Shown here: in pieces, positions 6,045 to 7,606 of the stretch
Numbering within the stretch: position 1 is the first letter of the stretch
How the letters are laid out: each line of letters begins with the position of its first letter
Assembly: GCA_027365515.1 (NCBI GenBank)
Contig: DAHXMK010000129.1
Location: 1 to 7,606 of the forward strand
Length of the DNA stretch: 7,606 bases
Source: Candidatus Aminicenantota bacterium
GTDB lineage: Bacteria; Acidobacteriota; UBA4820; DSQY01
Reading direction: 5' to 3'
Notes under the pieces: model-generated
The model's database searches: none
Told to the model about the DNA's origin: nothing
The model's input: only the letters and a program-made list of their open reading frames with translations
Made by a program: the position numbers and the translations under genes

Positions 6045-6578
6045 TCAGGCCGCCTGCGCCTGGCCCCTCTTCAGCCTGTTGATGACCAGCATCAGCCTAA
6101 CGATGCCGTAAAGCAGGAAGGATATCGCCGCGAGTTGAAACCAGAGGACCAGGCTCTCTCCAGCCGCAATCCTGGACCCCGTCTGGCTGGTGATCAAGGC
6201 GAGCATCGCGCCCAAGAGGACGATCACGCGCCGATACATGGCGATCCGCGACTGGGCATCGGTGTAGATTTCAGGAATCTCTCCGCCGGTCACCGGCTTG
6301 CGGAAGAGGTGCCACGGCCCCCGGTTTCCCAGGTGCTCCCACCCGGCATCACCGAAGAGGGCCAGGTACTCGTCGCGGCCCCTGCGGCAGCCGCGGCTGA
6401 AATCGAGCCTGTAGGCCACGTCGGCGGGGGCGCCCCGCTCGAGCGTGTAGCCGAAGGCGTTCATGCTCTTGACGTGCCAGCCGGAGCGCGCCTGCGCCTC
6501 CAGCCACCGCTGCTCCTTCTGGTCGTTCCACGCCATAAAGAGCCGAACCACACGTTTGGTCGTCTTCTCCTCGTTCAT
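6045..6578 (-). CDS. DUF2812 membrane protein
   Basis: A 177-residue protein of the DUF2812 type. The N-terminal soluble domain (about 1-110) has the family hallmarks: an FMAWND segment, EQRWLEAQARSGWHVKSMN, FGYTLERG, YRLDF, the DEYLALFGDAGW motif and a WHLFRK ending. Two membrane helices follow at about 117-131 and 143-166, with a basic tail. Members are often encoded directly after a PadR-family repressor, as here: the start ATG overlaps the PadR stop by four bases (ATGA), so translation is coupled. Function is not established; a membrane sensor or ligand-responsive partner of the regulator is a common guess. The first codons (6506-6573) are repeated exactly, inverted, at the right end of the window. 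Confidence 0.9.
   Translation of the reverse strand: MNEEKTTKRVVRLFMAWNDQKEQRWLEAQARSGWHVKSMNAFGYTLERGAPADVAYRLDFSRGCRRGRDEYLALFGDAGWEHLGNRGPWHLFRKPVTGGEIPEIYTDAQSRIAMYRRVIVLLGAMLALITSQTGSRIAAGESLVLWFQLAAISFLLYGIVRLMLVINRLKRGQAQAA
6506..6573 (-). repeat. Left copy of a 68-bp exact inverted repeat
   Basis: These bases, inside codons 2-25 of the DUF2812 gene, are the exact reverse complement of 7539-7606. The match stops at 6574/7538 and on the other side runs off the window, so the true length is unknown. Confidence 0.95.
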
Positions 6579-6928
6579 CGGGTCCCTCCAAGTTTTTTGG
6601 CGACGTCCACCGCGAGACGGGAAAGCGAGGCGAGGCGCTCGCCTTCCACGGCCAGAACCGCCTCACCCAGCGGCGTGAGGGCGTAGACCTTTCGCCGTCC
6701 GCCCTCGCCGTCGGTCTCGCCGCAGCGCCGTATGAGCTTCTGCTGAAGCAGGTTGGTGAGGGCGCCGTAAAGGGTGCCGGGGCCAACACTGACGCGCCCT
6801 TCGCTGATGGCCTCCACCTCCTGCATGATGGCGTAACCGTGCCGGGGGGCCGTCAGGGCGGCCAGGATTAGGTAGGTCGCCTCGCTCAGGGGGATCAACT
6901 TCCGTGCCGCTTTCTCGAGATGGGCCAT
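6575..6928 (-). CDS. PadR-family transcriptional regulator
   Basis: A PadR-type winged-helix repressor of about 117 residues. The conserved core is LIPLSEATYLILAALT, then HGYAIMQEVEAIS, VGPGTLYGALTNLLQQKLI, and the wing RRKVYALTPLG. The short length places it among small PadR proteins with little C-terminal domain. Two starts are possible: the ATG at 6928 has GGAG six bases upstream, and the ATG at 6940 has no clear site; I prefer 6928. The gene overlaps the DUF2812 gene by four bases. The upstream region has a sigma-70-type promoter and a palindrome next to the predicted transcript start, so the unit is probably autorepressed. The inducer is unknown. The neighbouring copper ATPase ends about 300 bases upstream on the same strand. 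Confidence 0.93.
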   Translation of the reverse strand: MAHLEKAARKLIPLSEATYLILAALTAPRHGYAIMQEVEAISEGRVSVGPGTLYGALTNLLQQKLIRRCGETDGEGGRRKVYALTPLGEAVLAVEGERLASLSRLAVDVAKKLGGTR

Positions 6929-6952
6929 CCTTCGCTCCATAAGCTCGCGATC

Positions 6953-6977
6953 CGATATACCTCCACTCGGTATATCG
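6953..6977. promoter_or_regulatory. Palindromic operator of the PadR unit
   Basis: CGATATACC (6953-6961) and its exact complement GGTATATCG (6969-6977) flank a 7-base spacer. A third CGATATA occurs at 6983-6989, overlapping the predicted -10 box. The palindrome lies between the predicted transcript start (about 6980) and the start codon, a typical repressor site. That the local PadR binds it is inferred from position and the ATAT-rich symmetry. Confidence 0.75.
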
Positions 6978-6986
6978 CAAGACGAT

Positions 6987-7015
6987 ATAGTAGGGCACCG
7001 GTTGAAAACAGTCAA
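6987..7015 (-). promoter_or_regulatory. Sigma-70-type promoter of the PadR-DUF2812 unit
   Basis: On the minus strand, TTGACT (7010-7015) and TACTAT (6987-6992) are 17 bases apart. Each matches the -35 and -10 consensus at five of six positions. The predicted start is near 6980, about 40-50 bases before the PadR start codon, and the palindrome lies directly downstream. Confidence 0.8.
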
Positions 7016-7224
7016 GGGGAGGGAGAAAGGTTCGAGGAGGAAACTCCGGAAGGCCGCGGGAACTCTTGTGCCGCTGGGCCTGAAAGTGGGCCCGGCATGG
7101 CATGGGATCATCCCGGGGAATCCACGGCGTCCTCTCTCCCCGAGGCGCCTCCGAAGGACGGGGCTTCTTTGGAAGGGGGAGGTCTTGGCGGCGCCGGCCC
7201 GGAAGAGCCGCGAGCGTCCCCCTT
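7016..7224. other. Intergenic stretch between the PadR promoter and the ATPase gene end
   Basis: About 210 GC-rich bases with no gene I can support. Small stems exist (for example GGGCC...GGCCC around 7076-7092), but none has a T run in the minus-strand direction, so I see no clear terminator for the ATPase gene. Confidence 0.5.
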
Positions 7225-7540
7225 CTACAACTTGACGCGCTTCAGCCGCAGGGCGTTGGCGATGACGGTGACGGAGCTGAAGCTCATGGCGGCGGCCGCG
7301 ATCATAGGACTGAGAAGCAACCCAATGAAAGGGTAGAGCGCGCCTCCGGCTATGGGAATGCCCAGAGCGTTGTAGGCGAAGGCCCAAAATAGATTCTGCT
7401 TGACGTTCCTCATGGCGGCCCCGCTCAGACGCCGCGCCCTGATGATGCCCATCAGATCGCCCTTCACGAGAGTCACCGAAGCGCTTCTCATCGCGACGTC
7501 CGTGCCGGTCCCCATCGCGATTCCGACTTGAGCCTCGGCG
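7225..7540 (-). CDS. copA: Copper-type P1B ATPase, C-terminal part
   Basis: About 105 residues from the end of a heavy-metal P-type ATPase, an inner-membrane pump that exports Cu(I) using ATP. The fragment starts in the hinge region with LAEAQVGIAMGTGTDVA and continues through the last two membrane helices. NLFWAFAYNALGIPIAGG matches the copper ATPase helix after the hinge. The LSPMIAAAAMSFSS segment carries the Met and Ser of the final helix that are diagnostic for Cu(I) transport. The rest (over 600 residues, with the phosphorylated DKTG site) is absent. Codons upstream of about 7540 stay open by chance to the window end, but there the sequence is the reverse complement of the DUF2812 gene. 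The gene reads toward the PadR unit. Its N-terminus may be the YHS frame at 4889. Confidence 0.92.
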
Positions 7541-7606
7541 AGGAGAAGACGACCAAACGTGTGGTTCGGCTCTTTATGGCGTGGAACGACCAGAAGGAGC
7601 AGCGGT
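7539..7606 (+). repeat. Right copy of the 68-bp inverted repeat, at the window end
   Basis: Read on the plus strand, this encodes EEKTTKRVVRLFMAWNDQ and onward, identical to the start of the DUF2812 protein encoded at 6578 on the other strand. It replaces what should be the catalytic domain of the copper ATPase. A perfect copy confined to a contig end points to a chimeric join. Confidence 0.95.

Noticed and set aside
6135..6686. Plus-strand open frame opposite the DUF2812 and PadR genes
   Set aside because: Both genes on the minus strand have clear family motifs, coupled overlap, a promoter and a terminator; the plus frame has none.
6506..7606. Insertion sequence bounded by the 68-bp inverted repeat
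   Set aside because: The enclosed genes are an ordinary regulator pair and an ATPase fragment with no transposase, and one repeat lies inside a coding region.

Overview
The window looks like a complete, short, GC-rich (roughly 60% by eye) bacterial contig. The class II fumarase at its left edge is cut off, and the right edge runs into an inverted copy of sequence from inside the window. Rubrerythrin, a two-subunit class I fumarase and a radical SAM enzyme suggest an anaerobic or microaerophilic bacterium. The Deltaproteobacteria in the broad sense, or an uncultured relative, would fit, but nothing here fixes the taxon.

Layout, left to right. (1) The C-terminal 200 codons of class II fumarase (FumC). 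(2) A tightly overlapping three-gene unit at 704-4064. It encodes a small membrane protein with a zinc ribbon, a secreted/membrane DUF2207-like protein ending in an alternating Cys-Ala tail (seven Cys in 15 residues), and a radical SAM/SPASM enzyme with an N-terminal PqqD-like peptide-binding domain. (3) Rubrerythrin, preceded by short direct repeats and followed by a strong intrinsic terminator. (4) A YHS-domain reading frame that breaks abruptly into the C-terminal third of a class I fumarase alpha subunit, followed by an intact beta subunit. (5) A terminator region, then a minus-strand PadR regulator/DUF2812 membrane protein pair with its own promoter and a palindromic operator. (6) The C-terminal end of a minus-strand copper-type P1B ATPase, ending at a 68-bp exact inverted copy of the start of the DUF2812 gene.

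The main candidate for a novel system is unit (2). The gene just upstream of the radical SAM maturase, overlapping it by one base, ends in C-A-C-A-C-A-C-A-G-C-A-C-A-C-A followed by GGGR. This is what a post-translationally modified substrate would look like, except that it sits at the end of a 545-residue membrane protein instead of on a short precursor peptide. The predicted topology puts the tail in the cytosol, where the enzyme would be. The proposal is that the radical SAM enzyme installs Cys-based cross-links or other modifications on the tail of its membrane-anchored partner, with the zinc-ribbon membrane protein as an accessory.

The right half needs caution. Two abrupt junctions (about 5043 and about 7539) both look like strand-switch joins. 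A YHS domain is a common N-terminal extension of copper ATPases. If the block 5044-7540 is flipped, YHS and the ATPase C-terminus point the same way, and the PadR/DUF2812 pair follows the ATPase. The simplest reading is a chimeric contig (amplification or assembly), or less likely a real inversion, that has broken up a YHS-CopA gene and truncated the fumarase alpha gene.
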